In this document: piece by piece, positions 1 to 10,079 of the stretch
How positions within the stretch are numbered: position 1 is the first letter of the stretch
Layout: every line of letters begins with the position of its first letter
Source of the DNA: Gammaproteobacteria bacterium
GTDB taxonomy: Bacteria > Pseudomonadota > Gammaproteobacteria > Steroidobacterales > PWYM01
Assembly (NCBI GenBank): GCA_003567475.1
Contig: PWZL01000068.1
Location: forward strand, 1 to 53,541
DNA length: 53,541 nucleotides
Direction: 5' to 3'
The notes under the pieces: model-generated
Database searches by the model: none
Told to the model about the DNA's origin: nothing
Seen by the model: the letters and a program-made list of their open reading frames with translations, nothing else
Position numbers and translations under genes: made by a program

Positions 1-1070
1 ACGTGCGTGCCGCCGTCGCCCACGCCGAAGCGGCGCGCGCGCCCAGCGGCCGCCCGACGGGGCTGTTCCTGGACGAGGTCCACCGGTTCAACAAGGCCCA
101 GCAGGACGCCTTCCTCCCCTATGTCGAGGACGGTACGTTGACCTTCATCGGCGCGACGACGGAGAACCCGTCCTTCGCATTGAACAACGCGCTGCTGTCG
201 CGGGCGCGCACTCACGTGCTGAAGGCGCTGACGGCCGAAGATCTGCTGGTCCTGCTGCAACGCGCCCTTGGGGATGTTGAACGTGGGCTGGGGGCGCTGG
301 ACAGGCTGAGCATCGACGCCGAGGTGCTTACCGCGATTGCCGTGGCCGCCGATGGTGATGCCCGTCGCGCGCTGGCGTTGCTGGAACTCGCCGCCGAGCT
401 GGCCATGGTCGCAGAGCCCGCCGGTCGACTGACGGCGACGGCCCTGCCGCAGCTGCTCGGCGCCGGGCTCCGGCGCTTCGATCGCCAGGGTGAGGCGTTC
501 TACGATCAGATCTCGGCTCTGCACAAATCCGTGCGGGGATCCGACCCGGATGCGGCGCTGTACTGGCTGTATCGCCTGTTCGATGGCGGTTGCGATCCGC
601 GGTATGTCGCCCGCCGGGTGCTGCGTATGGCCTCCGAGGATATCGGGAACGCCGACCCCCGCGCGCTGCGCATTGCGCTGGACGCGGCGGAGGTCTACGA
701 GCGGCTCGGCAGCCCGGAAGGCGAGCTTGCCATTGCGCAGGCGGTGGTGTTTCTGGCCTGCGCGGCCAAAAGCAACGCGGTGTATCGGGCGGCAGGGGCC
801 GCCGCACGGGATGCTGCCGCCTTCGGCTCCCTGGAAGTGCCGCTGGCATTGCGCAATGCACCGACCCGGCTGATGAAATCCCTGGATTACGGCAAAGACT
901 ACCGCTATGCCCACGACGAGCCCGATGGTTTCGCGGCCGGCGCGTGCTACTTTCCTGAGGAGATGCCCGAGCGGCAGTACTACCAGCCGGCCGATCGCGG
1001 GCTGGAATCCCGGATCAGTGAGAAACTGACGGCGCTCAGACGCCGCAACGGTCAGGCCAGACCCGACTAA
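1..1070 (+). CDS. rarA: Replication-associated recombination protein A (partial, 5' end outside window)
   Basis: This is the C-terminal part, about 355 residues, of the AAA+ ATPase RarA/MgsA, which acts at stalled replication forks together with SSB and RecA; the family is usually about 440 residues. Visible are the Walker B segment ([11 protein letters not shown], about residues 21-31 of the fragment), the sensor-1 stretch ([10 protein letters not shown]) with an arginine-finger region (LLSRA), and the helical C-terminal domain containing [12 protein letters not shown] and CYFPEEM. Walker A must lie upstream of the window, so the GTG at position 3 is an internal codon and not a start. The stop codon overlaps by a few bases that of the convergent TonB receptor gene. 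The neighbourhood rarA to serS is typical of gammaproteobacteria, although crcB, often found between them, is absent here. Confidence 0.95.
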   Translation, partial: VRAAVAHAEAARAPSGRPTGLFLDEVHRFNKAQQDAFLPYVEDGTLTFIGATTENPSFALNNALLSRARTHVLKALTAEDLLVLLQRALGDVERGLGALDRLSIDAEVLTAIAVAADGDARRALALLELAAELAMVAEPAGRLTATALPQLLGAGLRRFDRQGEAFYDQISALHKSVRGSDPDAALYWLYRLFDGGCDPRYVARRVLRMASEDIGNADPRALRIALDAAEVYERLGSPEGELAIAQAVVFLACAAKSNAVYRAAGAAARDAAAFGSLEVPLALRNAPTRLMKSLDYGKDYRYAHDEPDGFAAGACYFPEEMPERQYYQPADRGLESRISEKLTALRRRNGQARPD

Positions 1071-3178
1071 CGACGCCCGAGTGGCGGACGTACCGTCACC
1101 CCCGCGAACCAGTTTCGCCCGGGGGCGGGCTCGTAGAAGCGTCGATTGGCATCATTGATGCGGACATTGGAAAAATACTCGCGATCCGTCGCATTGTTCA
1201 GGGCGACGAAGGTTTCCACCGCCCAGCCGTGCCAGTCAGTGCTCAGCCCGGCCCGTACATTCACCACCGCGTAGCCCCCGACTTCGGTGAGGTTGGCATT
1301 TTCGGTATACAGGCTGCCCGCCGTGAACAGATCGACGATTGCGAATCGTCCCTGGCCATCCCGCCAGGCGAGTTCGGCGAACAGGGTCTGGCGCGGGATG
1401 CCAGGCAGTCGATTGCCGTCGAACCGGTTGCCCGCGGCGTCCTCGAAGCGCCGGTAATCGAACTTCGACCAGGTGTAGCTGCCCGCCAGGGTCAGCCTCT
1501 CGCTGGCCTGCCAGCGCACACCCAGCTCAGCGCCGTTGCGCCGGGTCTGCCCGGCGTTGCGGAAAAAGATCCGCTCGTCTGCCACGCCCTCGAGCTGAAA
1601 CGGTGTCAATTCGTTACGCACGCGTGTGAAATGCACCGCGGCTTCATACTGCAGCCGGCTCTGGCGCCCACGCAGGCCGACCTCCACGCTGGTGGCCTCC
1701 TGCGGCTGGAGATCCGGGTTGAAGCCCGCGGTACCCGCCGGGTTCGCGAACTCCGTGAAGGTCGGGGTTTCGAAGGCGCTGCCCACCACCGCGTAAACCT
1801 GATGGCTGGGCGCCAGTGCGTAACTCAGACCGCCGGTGAGGCTGGTCTCGCTGAAGTTCCGTCGGCCTGAAAAATCGCGCTCTCCGGGCTGGAAGCGATC
1901 GTCTATCCGGAAGCGGATGCGGTCGAAGCGTGCGCCGGCGGTGGCGGTGAACCGCTCGGTGAGCGCGAGATCACCCTGCACGTACGCGGCCACGAAGCCG
2001 GCGCGCTCGACCTGGTCCAACACCCGTGGGCCGAAACTCGCGTCAAACTCCCGGCGGAAGCGGTCCCGGTCATCGCGCTGTTGCTCGGCGTCGAGGCCGG
2101 CGGTGTAGTTCAGCGCTCGGCCGCCCAGAGGCACTTCGTGGGTGTACTGCACCCCGGTGCCGTAGAACTCCCGATCGAAGCCCACAATGCTGGCGCCCGG
2201 GAACGGCAGCTGCTGGAGAAAGTCGCGCTGGGTGTAGAACGCGCGACTGCGCAACTGCCCGCCATGGGCGAGCGTGCTGTCCCACACCAGCCCCAGCCGC
2301 CACTGCTCGACATCCTGGCCGGCGTCGAAGCGCGCCGAGAACAGGTTCGGCTGGCGACGGTCCGCCGCCACCTGCTCGGCGGTCAGTCCCCCCGGGTCCT
2401 GTGAGGTCGGTCCGTCGAGGTAGGTCAGCAGGGCCGTCAGGCGGTGACGCTCGCTGAAGGCATAGCTGAGCTTGGAGCGCAGCAGGGTTTTGCGGGCACG
2501 GCTCTGCTCGCGATAGCCGTCGTAGTCCATGTGCCAGGCGCTGACATGCCAGTCCCAGGCGCCTTCGGCCCCGCCGGCCTGCATCGCCGCGCGGCCAAAA
2601 CCATAGCTGCCGGCGATCGCGCTCAGGGCCAGCCCGGGTGCGCTGGCCCCCGAGGCCGTCTCGATGCTCACGACACCCCCGGTGGCGTTGCCATACAGCG
2701 CCGAGTTCGGTCCGCGCAGCACCTCGATCCGCTGCACGGCGAGCAGGTCGATCGTGTCCACCTGGGACTGCCCATCCGGTGTGGTCTCGGGCAGCCCATC
2801 GACGAGGACACGGACCCCACGGATGCCGAACGGGGCTCGGGCGCCGAATCCGCGCACCGAGAGACGGACATTCTGCGCGAAGTTATAGCGGTTCTGCAGA
2901 TAGACGCCGGGGACGCGGTTCAGCGATTCATCGAGCTGCAGCTGCTGCCGGCCTTGGCCGGCGTCCAGCGCATCGAGCACGCTGAGCGCGCCCGGAGTCT
3001 CGAGCAGCGCCCGCGTGAGTCGCTGCGCCGTGACTTCAATCTGTTCGAGATCGCCGGGTGCCGTGGCGAAGGTGATCGTCGGTGGCGCAGCGAAGACTGC
3101 GCCGAGTGCCGCGGCCAGCGGGCGTGCCCGGCGTCTGGGCAGCCGGCGCGGTGCGACGACGTCTGAAGGGGTGGGCAT
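1067..3178 (-). CDS. TonB-dependent outer-membrane receptor
   Basis: A protein of about 703 residues with an N-terminal export signal (arginine-rich start, then a hydrophobic stretch ending near FATA), a plug domain (QIEVTAQR, then RVPGVYLQNR, VRGFGARAPFG and VEVLRGPNSALYGN-like signatures) and a long C-terminal beta-barrel ending in an aromatic-rich strand. It would import an iron chelate, cobalamin or another large solute with energy from TonB-ExbBD. I place the start at the ATG at 3178 because GGAGG lies about 8 bases upstream; in-frame TTG (3232) and ATG (3193) codons are possible but have weaker signals. It sits between rarA and serS and shares a 190-bp divergent region with serS. The ligand cannot be read from sequence, and no siderophore genes are adjacent. 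Confidence 0.9.
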   Translation of the reverse strand: MPTPSDVVAPRRLPRRRARPLAAALGAVFAAPPTITFATAPGDLEQIEVTAQRLTRALLETPGALSVLDALDAGQGRQQLQLDESLNRVPGVYLQNRYNFAQNVRLSVRGFGARAPFGIRGVRVLVDGLPETTPDGQSQVDTIDLLAVQRIEVLRGPNSALYGNATGGVVSIETASGASAPGLALSAIAGSYGFGRAAMQAGGAEGAWDWHVSAWHMDYDGYREQSRARKTLLRSKLSYAFSERHRLTALLTYLDGPTSQDPGGLTAEQVAADRRQPNLFSARFDAGQDVEQWRLGLVWDSTLAHGGQLRSRAFYTQRDFLQQLPFPGASIVGFDREFYGTGVQYTHEVPLGGRALNYTAGLDAEQQRDDRDRFRREFDASFGPRVLDQVERAGFVAAYVQGDLALTERFTATAGARFDRIRFRIDDRFQPGERDFSGRRNFSETSLTGGLSYALAPSHQVYAVVGSAFETPTFTEFANPAGTAGFNPDLQPQEATSVEVGLRGRQSRLQYEAAVHFTRVRNELTPFQLEGVADERIFFRNAGQTRRNGAELGVRWQASERLTLAGSYTWSKFDYRRFEDAAGNRFDGNRLPGIPRQTLFAELAWRDGQGRFAIVDLFTAGSLYTENANLTEVGGYAVVNVRAGLSTDWHGWAVETFVALNNATDREYFSNVRINDANRRFYEPAPGRNWFAGVTVRPPLGRR

Positions 3179-3246
3179 TGTTCCGGCCTCCATGCAGGCC
3201 ACGCGCAGCCTTGCACGTGTATCTCCATCCAAGAGGGGTAAGCTAG

Positions 3247-4653
<1,407 letters not shown>

Positions 4654-4663
4654 GGACGGGCCG

Positions 4664-4683
4664 GGCGGGCACACGAGCCCGCC
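4664..4683. terminator. Short GC hairpin between convergent serS and tpm
   Basis: GGCGGGC and GCCCGCC form a 7-bp stem with a 6-base loop, eleven bases after the serS stop and before the end of tpm on the other strand. There is no T-tract on either side, so intrinsic termination is only a guess. Confidence 0.35.
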
Positions 4684-4699
4684 TCACCCCCGCGCCTGC

Positions 4700-5377
4700 T
4701 CAGTCTCGACGCCGGCGGGGTAAGCGGTCCAGACGCCAGACCTGCTCACGCGCTGAGGTCAGGCCTGACTCTGCAAAGCGGGGGTTGTCCCCGAGGGCCT
4801 CTCGGGGGGCGCCCAGCGGGGTAAGCTGCCATTGCGAGCCTGCCAGCGCGGTGACCTCTGCATCCGGGACCGCAAACGGCGGCCCATCCATCGCCGCAGC
4901 GTCGTAATCGAGGGTGAGCAGCAGCCCTGGTGCGCCGGTGGGCAGCAGGCTGGCGAGGTGGTCGACATAGTGAGGACGGACATCGGCCGGCAACGCGATC
5001 AGTGCCGCGCGGTCGTAGAGTGCGTCGACCCGGCCCAAGCGCTCGCCGTCAATGGCGAAGATATCGCCGCAGAAGATCTCGATCCCGGGTGCCTGCCAGA
5101 TGACCAGGTCACCGGTCACCTCGCAGCGCGGCTGAAGGTGCTGCTCGGCAAAAAACGCCTGCACCGCAATCGGACTGAGTTCCACACCGACCACGTCATG
5201 GCCACGTGCTCTCAGCCACGCCATGTCGATACTCTTGCCACACAGCGGCACGAGTACGCGCGCGGGCACGGGCAGCTCGAGCCCCGGCCAGTGCTCGACC
5301 AGCCTGGGATTGACGTCATCGAGGTGAAAACCGATCCGGTTATCCCGCCAGCGTTCATGCCAGAACTGCGGGTTCAT
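4700..5377 (-). CDS. tpm: Thiopurine S-methyltransferase family protein
   Basis: A SAM-dependent methyltransferase of 225 residues. The start MNPQFWHERWRDNRIGFH matches the conserved bacterial TPMT N-terminus, which is why the start at 5377 is preferred to an upstream ATG at 5437 that would run into the hairpin. The SAM-binding region contains PLCGKSIDMAWL and VVGVELSPIAV. Bacterial members methylate thiols and are linked to detoxification of tellurite and selenite; the physiological substrate here is unknown. It lies downstream of the Bax-inhibitor-like gene on the same strand, separated from it by a strong terminator, so it probably has its own promoter. Confidence 0.93.
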   Translation of the reverse strand: MNPQFWHERWRDNRIGFHLDDVNPRLVEHWPGLELPVPARVLVPLCGKSIDMAWLRARGHDVVGVELSPIAVQAFFAEQHLQPRCEVTGDLVIWQAPGIEIFCGDIFAIDGERLGRVDALYDRAALIALPADVRPHYVDHLASLLPTGAPGLLLTLDYDAAAMDGPPFAVPDAEVTALAGSQWQLTPLGAPREALGDNPRFAESGLTSAREQVWRLDRLPRRRRD

Positions 5378-5424
5378 GCCAGCCGCCTGAGGATGTGGGG
5401 CAGCGGCCGAGGGCCCGAGAGAGA

Positions 5425-5452
5425 AGAAACCCCGCACCAGGGCGGGGTTTCT
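5425..5452 (-). terminator. Rho-independent terminator of the Bax-inhibitor-like gene
   Basis: AGAAACCCCGC pairs perfectly with GCGGGGTTTCT over 11 bp around a six-base loop. Read on the minus strand the stem is followed by a pyrimidine, T-rich tail (TTTCTTCTCTC), placing it 35 bases after the stop of the gene at 5487-6173. Confidence 0.85.
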
Positions 5453-5486
5453 GCTGTACGACCTGCGCTGCCGGGCATCGCCGGAC

Positions 5487-6173
5487 TCAGTCGTCGCCGC
5501 CCATGCCGAACAGTTGCAGCAGGCTCACGAAGATGTTGTAGATGCTCACGTACAGGGTGACGGTGGCCATGATGTAGTTGGTCTCGCCACCGTGCACGAT
5601 CTGCCCGGTCTGGAACAGGATGAGCGCACCCATCAGCAGAATGATCGCTGCGGAGATGACCGACGCATAGGCCGAGAGGTCGAAGAACAGACTGGCCAGG
5701 ATGACGCCGAGCAAAGCGAATACGCCGACGATCACGAAGCCGCGCAGAAAGCTGAAGTCCTTGCCGGACATCAACGCATAGGCGGACAGACCGACGAACG
5801 CCAGGCCGGTGGTGCCGAGCGCCGAAACGATGACCTGACCTCCATTGGGCACCATCGTGAGGTAAGCCGACAGCAGAGGGCCGAGCGTCAGGCCCATGAA
5901 GCCGGTCAGTGCGAACACGCTCACCAACCCCAGCGCCGAATTACGGGTGATATGGGTGAGGAACAGCAGTCCGAAGTAGCCGCCCAGGGTCACGAACGGA
6001 CCGAGGTAGGGCATCTGCGTCGCCATGGCCACCATAGCCATCAACGCGCTGAACAGCAGCGTCGCCGAGAGCAGCATGTAGGTATTGCGGAGCACCCTGT
6101 TCGTCGACAGGACGTCCGCTGCCGACGGGCGCCGGGCAATGACCTGTTCCTGGCCGAAACGACGTGGCTGCAT
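5487..6173 (-). CDS. Bax inhibitor-1/YccA family inner-membrane protein
   Basis: A polytopic membrane protein of 228 residues with about seven hydrophobic segments starting near residue 30 (VLRNTYMLLSATLLFSALMA) and the family-typical C-terminal region (ALILFQTGQIVHGG, then YVSIYNIFVSLLQLF). The family is the TMBIM/UPF0005 group, including E. coli YccA, which modulates FtsH, and YbhL; some members are pH-sensitive calcium leak channels. The start at 6173 is chosen because GGAGG sits seven bases upstream; the in-frame ATG 11 codons earlier has no such site. The gene is followed by its own terminator. No operon partner is visible. Confidence 0.9.
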   Translation of the reverse strand: MQPRRFGQEQVIARRPSAADVLSTNRVLRNTYMLLSATLLFSALMAMVAMATQMPYLGPFVTLGGYFGLLFLTHITRNSALGLVSVFALTGFMGLTLGPLLSAYLTMVPNGGQVIVSALGTTGLAFVGLSAYALMSGKDFSFLRGFVIVGVFALLGVILASLFFDLSAYASVISAAIILLMGALILFQTGQIVHGGETNYIMATVTLYVSIYNIFVSLLQLFGMGGDD

Positions 6174-6331
6174 TGTTTTCCTCCAGTTAATGAAAGGGTT
6201 GGTCAATCGGTCCGGATGTTAGCACACGCGAACAGGGCGACAAGGTGCCGCCAGTCGCGGAACACGCCCCAGTGTTGGCCGCTTGCTTTAGACCGTGTCC
6301 ACCGGGAAAATTCCCGGAGCAGACCGATGCC

Positions 6332-6421
6332 GGAGAGGTGGCAGAGCGGTTGAATGCACCGGTCTTGAAAACCGGCAACGGGGCGACCCGTTCGAGGGTT
6401 CGAATCCCTCCCTCTCCGCCA
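6332..6421 (+). tRNA. tRNA-Ser (anticodon TGA)
   Basis: Ninety bases fold as a class II tRNA. The acceptor stem pairs GGAGAGG with CCTCTCC, the CCA end is encoded (6419-6421), the anticodon stem is CCGGT/ACCGG and the loop CTTGAAA gives anticodon TGA at 6366-6368. A long variable arm and the T-arm GAGGGTTCGAATCCCTC follow. The TGA anticodon reads UCN serine codons. It lies at the border between core genes and the catabolic region. Confidence 0.97.
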
Positions 6422-6432
6422 CTCCGTCAAGC

Positions 6433-6454
6433 GCGTAGCCTCCGCCAGCTACGC
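6433..6454 (+). terminator. Hairpin just downstream of tRNA-Ser
   Basis: GCGTAGC and GCTACGC form a 7-bp stem with an 8-base loop, twelve bases after the tRNA CCA end. There is no T-run, so this may be a processing or weak termination structure. From here to 6682 (about 230 bases) I see no gene and no other clear signal. Confidence 0.35.
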
Positions 6455-6682
6455 CCCGTGCGGGCGAGCCGGGGCGCTGCCTGCGGCGGCGCCTGTGAGG
6501 GGGTTTGGAGGCGGGTGTGAGCGCGTTTGCGTCACCCTGTCGCGCGCCTTGCGTTGTGCGCGTGCGGTGCGCAGAATTCACGGCTGACCTCGTGTGCCGC
6601 AGCCGCTTCCGGCCAGCGGAGCCACCCGCCTCGCGTGCGGCGATCCGATGACGCGCGCGCCACCCTTGGAGAGCCCATCCCA

Positions 6683-8200
6683 GTGAATGACATCGATGCC
6701 CGCGCGGCGGCGGCGGCCCGTTTCGATATCCCGGGGCGCGTGCCCAGTTTCATCCACGGTGAGCCCAGTTTCTCGGCTGGGGGCGATGACATCCCCGTCA
6801 TCGATCCTGCGACGGAAGAACAGATCAGCACGCTGCGTGAGGCGGATCCTGCCGAGGTCGATGCTGCCGTGCGCTCGGCCCGTGAGGCTTTCGAGCACGG
6901 CCCGTGGCCCGGCATGGACATCGATCGTCGCAAGGATATTCTCTATGCGATCCGCGATGTCCTCCGTGCCAACAGTGAGGAGCTTGGTTATCTCGAGACC
7001 GTCAATACCGGTCTGACCCTGGCCAATATCGAGCGCCATGTCGAGCGGATGGCGAAGAATTTCGAGTTCTTCGCCGAGGTCATCAGCACGGTGGCGGGCG
7101 AGACCTACACGCAGGACACGCGCTACCTGACCTACGTCACCCGTGAACCCAAGGGTGTCGGCGCGATGATCGCACCCTGGAACGCGCCCCTTGCGCTGGC
7201 CTCGATGCGGGTGGTCACCTGCATCGCCTTCGGCAATACCTGCGTGCTCAAGCCTTCGGAGTACACCCCGCTGTCGATGTACCGGATGGTGGAGCTGATG
7301 CACGAGGCGGGCCTGCCGCCCGGCGTGGTGAACCTGGTCAATGGGCGTGGTGGCATCACCGGCACCCGTCTGGTGGGGCACGAGGAAGTCGACATGGTCG
7401 GCTTCACCGGGGGCACCGAGACCGGCAAGGCCATCATGTCGGCGGCTGGCAAGGCGCTCAAGCCGGTCATCCTGGAGCTTGGCGGCAAGTCGGCCAACAT
7501 CATTTTCGAGAGCGCGGATCTCGACCGGGCGCTGGACGGCGCCTTGACGGGCATTTATGCCAACAACGGCCAGCAATGCCTGGCCGGCTCGCGCATCCTG
7601 GTGCAGCGTTCGATCGCCGAGGACTTCATCGCACGCTTTGCCGAGCGCGCGCGCCACATCCGGATTGGCGACCCCTTCGACCCGACCACCGAGATCGGCC
7701 CCCTGTGCTATCGCGCTCACATGGAGCGGGTGTTGTCGTACGTGGACATCGCCCGGGCGGACGGCGCCGAGGTGATCGCCGGTGGGCAGCGTGCGACGGG
7801 CTTCGAGCGTGGTCTGTACGTTGAGCCCACCGCCGTGTTGGCGCCGAGCAATGCCACGCGGGTGGCCCAGGAAGAAATCTTCGGGCCCTTCGCCACTTTC
7901 CTGATCTTCGATGACATGGAGGAGGCGATCCGGATCGCCAACGATTCGCGCTTCGGCCTGGTCGCCTATGTCTGGTCCAACGAGCTCAACACGGTCATGC
8001 GCTGCAGCCGCGAGATTCGTGCGGGCACCATCTGGGTCAACACACCGATGAGTCGGGAGCTGCGGGCGCCTTTCGGGGGCTACAAGGAATCCGGCATCGG
8101 CCGCGACGGCATGCACGACAGTCTGCAGTTCTTCACCGAGCCGAAGACGACCACCATTCCCATGGGGGCCGTGCCGGCAGGCAATTTCGGGAAACGCTGA
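6683..8200 (+). CDS. NAD(P)-dependent aldehyde dehydrogenase
   Basis: A 505-residue member of the ALDH superfamily that oxidises an aldehyde to the acid in the cytoplasm. Catalytic Cys299 lies in NNGQQCLAGSR and the general-base Glu265 in LELGGKSAN; the cofactor-loop motif FTGGTETGKAIM and the C-terminal PFGGYKESGIGRDGM are present. It resembles the betaine-aldehyde/aromatic-aldehyde group, but substrate cannot be fixed. The GTG at 6683 is chosen since GGAG lies eleven bases upstream; extending the frame further upstream would enter sequence with no ALDH similarity. The next gene begins three bases after the stop, so it is co-transcribed with two peptide-type permeases. It would suit the aldehydes released by the two amine oxidases of this region (inference). 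Confidence 0.94.
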   Translation: MNDIDARAAAAARFDIPGRVPSFIHGEPSFSAGGDDIPVIDPATEEQISTLREADPAEVDAAVRSAREAFEHGPWPGMDIDRRKDILYAIRDVLRANSEELGYLETVNTGLTLANIERHVERMAKNFEFFAEVISTVAGETYTQDTRYLTYVTREPKGVGAMIAPWNAPLALASMRVVTCIAFGNTCVLKPSEYTPLSMYRMVELMHEAGLPPGVVNLVNGRGGITGTRLVGHEEVDMVGFTGGTETGKAIMSAAGKALKPVILELGGKSANIIFESADLDRALDGALTGIYANNGQQCLAGSRILVQRSIAEDFIARFAERARHIRIGDPFDPTTEIGPLCYRAHMERVLSYVDIARADGAEVIAGGQRATGFERGLYVEPTAVLAPSNATRVAQEEIFGPFATFLIFDDMEEAIRIANDSRFGLVAYVWSNELNTVMRCSREIRAGTIWVNTPMSRELRAPFGGYKESGIGRDGMHDSLQFFTEPKTTTIPMGAVPAGNFGKR

Positions 8201-8203
8201 GCC

Positions 8204-9127
8204 GTGGCAGCCACCGTTCTGAAGCGTCTCCGGGATCTCGCCATCCTGCTGTTCGGCCTGACACTGGTGCTGTTTTTCATGCTCCGTCTGGCGGGCGATC
8301 CCGCAATTGTCATGGCCGGGCCCGATGCCACGCTGGAACAGGTGGAGGCCCTGCGGGCCCAGTATGGCCTGGATTTGCCGGTGTGGCAGCAGTTCCTCGT
8401 GTATCTGCGTAACGTGCTGCTGCTCGACTTCGGGCAGTCGCTGGCCAGCGGTGTCCCTGCCATGGAGAAGGTCATGACCATGCTGCCGGCCACGCTGCTG
8501 CTGACCTTCCTGGCGATGGGGTTCACTCTGGTGGTGTCGATTCCGTTGGGCGCCTGGCTGGGCTATCGACCCGATGCGCCCTCACGCAGGATGACGGGCT
8601 GGCTGGTATTCATCGGCCAGGGGGTGCCGGGGTTTGTCGTCGGTCTGGTGGCCATCCAGGTCTTCGCGGTGAATCTCGGCTGGTTGCCCTCGCTTGGGTA
8701 TGGCAGCGTCCAGCACTGGATTCTGCCGACCATCTCGCTGGGGGCGTTCCTGATTCCCAAGCTGACCCGCGTCCTCGCCGCCAACGTCGCCGAGGCCATG
8801 CGCGAGGATTACATCCGGACCGCCCGCGCGAACGGCGCCCGCTCCAGGGAGCTGCTCACCCGCTACGCCCTGCCCAACGCCTTGTTGGGGGCCACGGCGC
8901 TGGTCGGCACGCAGTTCGCCTTCCTGATCAGCGGCACCGTCGTGATCGAGATCATTTTCTCCTGGCCCGGCATCGGCTGGTTGTTGATCGAGTCGACCCA
9001 GACGCTGGATTTCCCGGTCGTACAGGCGATTGCCATCGTGGTTGCCGTGCTGGTGTTTGGGATCAACCTGCTCACCGATCTGGCTTTCCGGTTCCTTGAC
9101 CCACGGGTCGGGCAGGGGAGCACCTGA
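8204..9127 (+). CDS. ABC transporter permease, DppB/OppB type
   Basis: A 307-residue inner-membrane permease of the dipeptide/oligopeptide/nickel importer family. There is an N-terminal membrane segment (LAILLFGLTLVLFFMLRLAG), a periplasmic domain with the typical QYGLDLPVWQQFLVYL stretch, then five membrane segments. The EAA loop that docks onto the ATPase is EAMREDYIRTARANGAR. The GTG start follows the aldehyde dehydrogenase stop by three bases, so translation is probably coupled. It is paired with the next gene, but neither an ATPase nor a binding protein is adjacent; the only ATPase pair in the window is at 20108-22140. Confidence 0.93.
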   Translation: MAATVLKRLRDLAILLFGLTLVLFFMLRLAGDPAIVMAGPDATLEQVEALRAQYGLDLPVWQQFLVYLRNVLLLDFGQSLASGVPAMEKVMTMLPATLLLTFLAMGFTLVVSIPLGAWLGYRPDAPSRRMTGWLVFIGQGVPGFVVGLVAIQVFAVNLGWLPSLGYGSVQHWILPTISLGAFLIPKLTRVLAANVAEAMREDYIRTARANGARSRELLTRYALPNALLGATALVGTQFAFLISGTVVIEIIFSWPGIGWLLIESTQTLDFPVVQAIAIVVAVLVFGINLLTDLAFRFLDPRVGQGST

Positions 9128-9129
9128 GG

Positions 9130-9996
9130 ATGGTCGTCAGTGTCGAAAAACGCCTGCAACGCAGCAGGATTCGCCTGGGCGGCACTCTGGAACTCTGGCT
9201 TGGCGGTGTGCTTGGACTGAGCCTGCTTCTGCTCACCGTGTTTTCCGGGCTCGTGCAGTCGCACGATCCCATGTATGGCGACCTGATGGTCCGCTTTGCC
9301 TCGCCGGGGACGCCCGGTCACTGGCTGGGGACCGACAATCTGGGCCGGGACATGTGGTCGCGCGTGGTGGCGGGGCTGGCCTGGTCACTGTCCTGCGCGC
9401 TGGTGGCGACGCTGATCGCCGCGGTGATCGGCACGGTGCTGGGCCTGCTGGCCGCCGAGAATCACGGCAGGTTGCGTGGTGCGATCCGCCAGGCCGTCGA
9501 TCTCGTGCTGGCATTTCCCGGTCTGGTCGCCGCGATCTGCGTCATCGCGGTGGTCGGCCAGGGGTTCTGGCCGCTGGTGCTGACCCTCGGCCTGCTGACC
9601 TGGCCGGTGTTCGCGCGGGTGGTGTATGCCGAGGCCCTGTCGTTGCTCGAACGCGATTACGTGCTGGCAGCCCGGCTGGTCGGCGTGAGCCGCACGCGGA
9701 TCCTCTTGGGACATGTGCTGCCCGGCCTGCGGGCGACGCTGCTGGTCATGCTCGCCTTCCACTTCGCCGACATGCTGATTGCGGAAAGTGCGCTGTCCTT
9801 CCTCGGGATCGGGGCGCCGCTCGGCGATCCAACCTGGGGCAACATGCTGGCGGAGAGCCGGCAGTTCCTGTTTCGCGCGCCGTGGATGCTGTTCGTCCCG
9901 GCCGGGGCGATCATCCTGGCAGTCGTCACGGCCAATCTGCTGGGTGACGGTATCGCGGTGGCAGCCCGCAAGCGTGGCCGGGGTATCGATGTCTAG
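9130..9996 (+). CDS. ABC transporter permease, DppC/OppC type
   Basis: A 288-residue partner permease to the preceding gene, with the DppC-type N-terminal periplasmic motif HWLGTDNLGRDMWSRV, five further membrane helices and the EAA loop EALSLLERDYVLAARLVG. ALSFLGIG is the usual family signature near residue 220. ATG 9130 follows the previous stop by two bases, with GAGG immediately upstream. The gene is the last of the aldehyde dehydrogenase operon and faces the convergent TonB receptor across a terminator. Together with its partner it forms a second permease pair in the region; it may borrow the OppD/OppF ATPases encoded about 10 kb away (inference). Confidence 0.93.
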   Translation: MVVSVEKRLQRSRIRLGGTLELWLGGVLGLSLLLLTVFSGLVQSHDPMYGDLMVRFASPGTPGHWLGTDNLGRDMWSRVVAGLAWSLSCALVATLIAAVIGTVLGLLAAENHGRLRGAIRQAVDLVLAFPGLVAAICVIAVVGQGFWPLVLTLGLLTWPVFARVVYAEALSLLERDYVLAARLVGVSRTRILLGHVLPGLRATLLVMLAFHFADMLIAESALSFLGIGAPLGDPTWGNMLAESRQFLFRAPWMLFVPAGAIILAVVTANLLGDGIAVAARKRGRGIDV

Positions 9997-10022
9997 CCCG
10001 TCTGGCACTCACTGACAAAAAA

Positions 10023-10048
10023 GGCCGACACCCCTGCAGGTGTCGGCC
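10023..10048 (-). terminator. Rho-independent terminator of the TonB receptor gene at 10080
   Basis: GGCCGACACC and GGTGTCGGCC form a perfect 10-bp stem with a six-base loop. Read on the minus strand it is followed by six T residues, so it terminates the 10080-12440 transcript; it may also slow the convergent permease transcript. Confidence 0.9.
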
Positions 10049-10079
10049 CTGGTGCTGGCCCGGTCAGGCCGCGGGCGTG

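Noticed and set aside
6302-6317. Inverted repeat CCGGGAA-AA-TTCCCGG before tRNA-Ser
   Set aside because: The arms are only seven bases and no regulator or gene context supports an operator; it may be part of the tRNA promoter region or chance.
6440-6447. Short repeat of the tRNA-Ser 3' end (TCCGCCA) just downstream, as a possible attachment site
   Set aside because: Only seven bases match, within a hairpin loop; too short for an att site and no integrase is near.
6578-8116. A 512-codon frame opposite the aldehyde dehydrogenase
   Set aside because: Antisense shadow without ribosome site or family features.
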